Source of the DNA: Oscheius sp. JU75
Lineage: Eukaryota; Nematoda; Chromadorea; Rhabditida; Rhabditidae
Length of the DNA stretch: 64,000 nt
NCBI GenBank assembly: GCA_037178855.1
Contig: JASJZC010000001.1
Span: 2,046,001 to 2,110,000, forward strand
Reading direction: 5' to 3'
In this document: positions 61,807 through 64,000 of the stretch, piece after piece
Position numbering within the stretch: position 1 is the stretch's first letter
Layout of the letters: every line of letters starts with the position of its first letter
Notes under the pieces: generated by a model
Database searches by the model: none
What the model was told of the DNA's origin: nothing
The model's input: the letters and a program-made list of their open reading frames with translations, nothing else
Made by a program: the position numbers and the translations under genes

Positions 61807-63673
61807 TTAGAGGGGTTCGCCGGCCTCGGCAGCCGGCTCGCCCTCATCAACGATGAAGGTTGTGTCGTGGCAGCGGTAGATGATGAGAAAGGAGAGCAGC
61901 GCCAGTCCGATGCCGAGCGAGAGCATGTAATAGTCAAAGCCGCTGAAAAAAGATGATAAGGGTGGTTGAATGACTTTTTTGCTAGGCTATAGTGTCATTT
62001 TTTAGACACAGAAAGTGTACAACAGGCGCACGTTGGTCTGGCCGATGTTCAGTTTTCAAAAACTACTTTTCGAGGTAATGACGACTTTTTTTGATTTCCC
62101 GATGTTCTGCAAAGTTGTACAGCAGTTCATATACAAATCAAAATCCTATAAAAGCCGTACCCATTTTCGATGAGGAAGAGCTTCATTTTAATGTCGGAGA
62201 AGACGGACTCGGTGTAGGTCGAATAGTTGCCGCTCTTCATGTCGTAGTCTTCTTCGAGGAAAGCCGGCGAGATGACCTTGCTCCTGCTCACAGAATGTCT
62301 GTAGCAGTACCACTTTTGAGTCTCGTAGTCGCCAAGCCAGCTGAATCCGTAGATCTGCGTCTTCGCGGCAATATCCTTGCATTGCGCCTCGTCATTCACG
62401 TTCTTCGTGTGCGATTTGCTGCCTAGATTCATGCAGGCAATGATGAACTTTGGAGAAAAAACATACCGATAGTGTACTGGCTGAGAGGATACACGACTTT
62501 GGCCACCGCGTGGGCCTGTACTCCGACGTAGGTGTTCTTGTAGCCGACGTCAACTGAATATGCAGGGTTATTTTCGTCAGATTCAATATCACGGAAGGGA
62601 ACTGTCCGCGCGCTGTCTGTTGGAAGCCATCTGCGTGTGGCTGATTGCAGCCTCTATGAGTTTGAACGCGAGGGACAAGGGGTTCGATCCCGCCCAGGGT
62701 CACCATTTTCCATAAAGCACTATTTTGTAGAATTTTTTGAGCTGAGTAATAACAAATAAACATATTTAGGAAGTTTCCGGTCTCCTAACAACGACATAGC
62801 ACTTCAAAGTGCAACAGTTAATGTATTGGTAAGAGTCGAGTCAGACGAACCAGAATGAATAACTTTTACAGAAAGGTATACTTGAAGCACTTGAGTTTTC
62901 TATCTGACTCAGTCGGTTAGAAAGCTGACTGGGATCCAGGGAACCCGAGTTCGATACCCCCAAATGTAAATCAGTCTTTTTCCAGCATATGTTGGTAAGA
63001 GGGCTGAAATACACTAAAATATGATATTTTCAGCATAGCTCAGGCGGTAAGAGGCCCGAGTCGGAACCGCACGACCCGGGTTCGACCCCCGCGAAACGCA
63101 AACTTTTTTTAACAAGGTATGTTGAACAGAAAAAGAGTTCCCAAAACATGAAAAGAGCATTTTTACAAGATCTGTAGCCTCGAAGGGGATTCCGAACAAA
63201 AAAAAGAGTAAATTCTCACCAGCAGAAAAGTTCTGTAGCCTGTGAATCAGGGTGCAATTGTAGTTGGCCGATACTACGAGACAGTCGAAGAGATCATGAA
63301 CAAACTTCTCATCAACTTTCAGCGCCTTCACTTCGCTCCCATTCAGTCCAATGAAATCAGCAGCGGCTTGAAGAATCGCCGAGGCAGCCTCCACGATCCT
63401 GGCCTCTACTTGGCTCCGTTCTTTCGACTTTGTCCAGTCGCGATGATCCAGCATACTGTTGATTTGTCTTAATTTTGTACTTTTTATAAAAAAAAAAAGC
63501 ATTTGTAAAATTACCCATACGAGTAGCCTTTTTGGGTGAACGGGGCCAGAACAAGACCAACAGCTTTGTGGTTGATCGTCTTCAGGTGATGCCAGCTCGA
63601 GGGTGGCATTCTGCCGGCATCCGTCTTGATTTCACTCCTGCCTGCTTGAAGCGATTTGATTAGGGATTGGGCC
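61807..63673 (-). CDS. NCSTN: Nicastrin, gamma-secretase subunit, C-terminal part
   Basis: Nicastrin is the substrate-receptor glycoprotein of gamma-secretase. Exons: about 63673-63515 (RMPPSSWHHLKTINHKAVGL), about 63472-63222 (VEARIVEAASAILQAAADFI, DCLVVSANYNCTLIHRLQNF), 62551-62466 (VDVGYKNTYVGVQAHAVAKV), about 62427-62163, and 61942-61807. The fourth contains YRHSVSRSKVISPAFLEEDY, GNYSTYTESVFSDIKMKLFL, matching human nicastrin SPAFEL...YSTWTESRWKDIRARIFLI. The last exon is the transmembrane helix (YYMLSLGIGLALLSFLIIYR) and a short acidic tail with TAA. Earlier exons extend right of the window. N-S/T sites such as NYST fit glycosylation. Three tRNA-like sequences and one half-palindrome lie in its introns. 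Confidence 0.88.
62103..62128. repeat. Half copy of palindromic repeat (nicastrin intron)
   Basis: ATGTTCTGCAAAGTTGTACA matches the left arm of the groucho-intron palindromes. The right arm is not found. Confidence 0.7.
62630..62703 (+). repeat. tRNA-like sequence in nicastrin intron
   Basis: It has an A-box-like GTGGCTGATTGCAGCCTC and an intact B-box GGGGTTCGATCCCGCC, in reverse orientation to nicastrin. Confidence 0.5.
62893..62965 (+). tRNA. tRNA-like sequence in nicastrin intron
   Basis: TCTGACTCAGTCGGTTAGAA (A-box/D arm), CTGACTGGGATCCAGGGAAC and CCGAGTTCGATACCCCC (T arm). Good spacing, weak acceptor stem. Confidence 0.45.
63033..63105 (+). tRNA. tRNA-like sequence in nicastrin intron, best match
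   Basis: It has GCATAGCTCAGGCGGTAAGA (D arm, A box), GGCCCGAGTCGGAACCGCAC, and ACCCGGGTTCGACCCCCGCG (T arm, B box). Of all candidates here it most resembles a full cloverleaf, but the acceptor stem is not clearly paired. Confidence 0.45.
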
Positions 63674-64000
63674 TGTAAAATGCACGGGTTTCGCAACTTT
63701 TGGATATCAAAAATATCGACTTCGATTTATATAGTAGTATGACTGTCTCGAAACTGCTAACTACGGACCCAGCCGATTTTCATCGCCTTATGCTTTATGT
63801 ACATGACTGTCCTGACTGGACACCAACAAATTGAGGCTGTTTTCCTAGCGGCAATTTGTACCTTCTTGCCACTTTATGCGTTTGCAACGCACAACTCTCT
63901 TCTGCTAAGGCACAACGGTGTCTGCACAAACCGGATTTAGAAGCTATCAGGTCGTCCAAAATACGGCAAATGTCGTTGTAGAGTCATAGACCATTTGTTT
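63674..64000. other. Right edge, no exon recognised
   Basis: It probably lies within a nicastrin intron. No coding block was seen on either strand. Confidence 0.45.

Overview
The window is nuclear DNA of a small-genome animal. Genes are split by many short introns (about 36 to 60 nt, GT...TTTCAG or TTTTAG). Most can be assigned to conserved eukaryotic families by reading exons across these introns. A worm-like ecdysozoan, most likely a nematode, fits best. The reasons are TTTCAG acceptors, outron-like TTTCAG sites just upstream of several start codons, tightly packed same-strand gene groups that look like operons, an MSP-domain protein, and a LOTUS-Tudor germ-granule type protein. The taxon is inferred, not proven.

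Layout. 0.8-4.1 kb (+): C-terminal part of tubulin-folding cofactor D. 5.2-8.4 kb (+): a LOTUS/Tudor protein. 9.6-14.3 kb (-): Groucho/TLE co-repressor (UNC-37 type). 14.4-19.4 kb: a gene-poor region upstream of groucho with purine/pyrimidine tracts and recurring GGCCAT-type words. 19.7-23.3 kb: transposon territory, with a DDE-endonuclease fragment and a complete but mutated 2.9-kb element with terminal inverted repeats. 24.3-29.7 kb (-): cytochrome b5 followed 138 bp later by SMG5. 30.5-34.8 kb (+): strumpellin (WASHC5). 35.3-39.0 kb (-): a protein kinase fused to 25 ankyrin repeats. 40-47.8 kb: a repeat-rich accessory segment with a Tc1/mariner fossil, a LAPTM-like membrane gene, a partial second copy of it, and several orphan ORFs. 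48.9-52.3 kb (-): an unrecognised nuclear-type protein. 54.6-56.3 kb (-): PRORP, the protein-only RNase P. 56.7-57.3 kb (-): an MSP-domain protein. 57.6-59.1 kb (+): a small orphan gene and a MARCH-type RING-CH ubiquitin ligase. 59.4-63.7 kb (-): nicastrin, COA6 and a mitochondrially targeted protein in tandem, the last two overlapping in different frames.

The conserved genes are mostly housekeeping: tubulin folding, mRNA surveillance, WASH-complex endosomal sorting, gamma-secretase, cytochrome oxidase assembly and mitochondrial tRNA processing.

Two dispersed repeat systems stand out. One is a family of about 50-bp imperfect palindromes (arms near GTTCTGCAAAGTTGTAGA), clustered in groucho introns and its upstream region. 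The other is a set of at least a dozen tRNA-like sequences with recognisable A-box and B-box motifs, lying mostly inside introns, including introns of the tRNA-processing gene PRORP and of nicastrin. Exon boundaries were placed by eye from frame continuity and splice consensus. Those given to the base were checked for phase; others are approximate.
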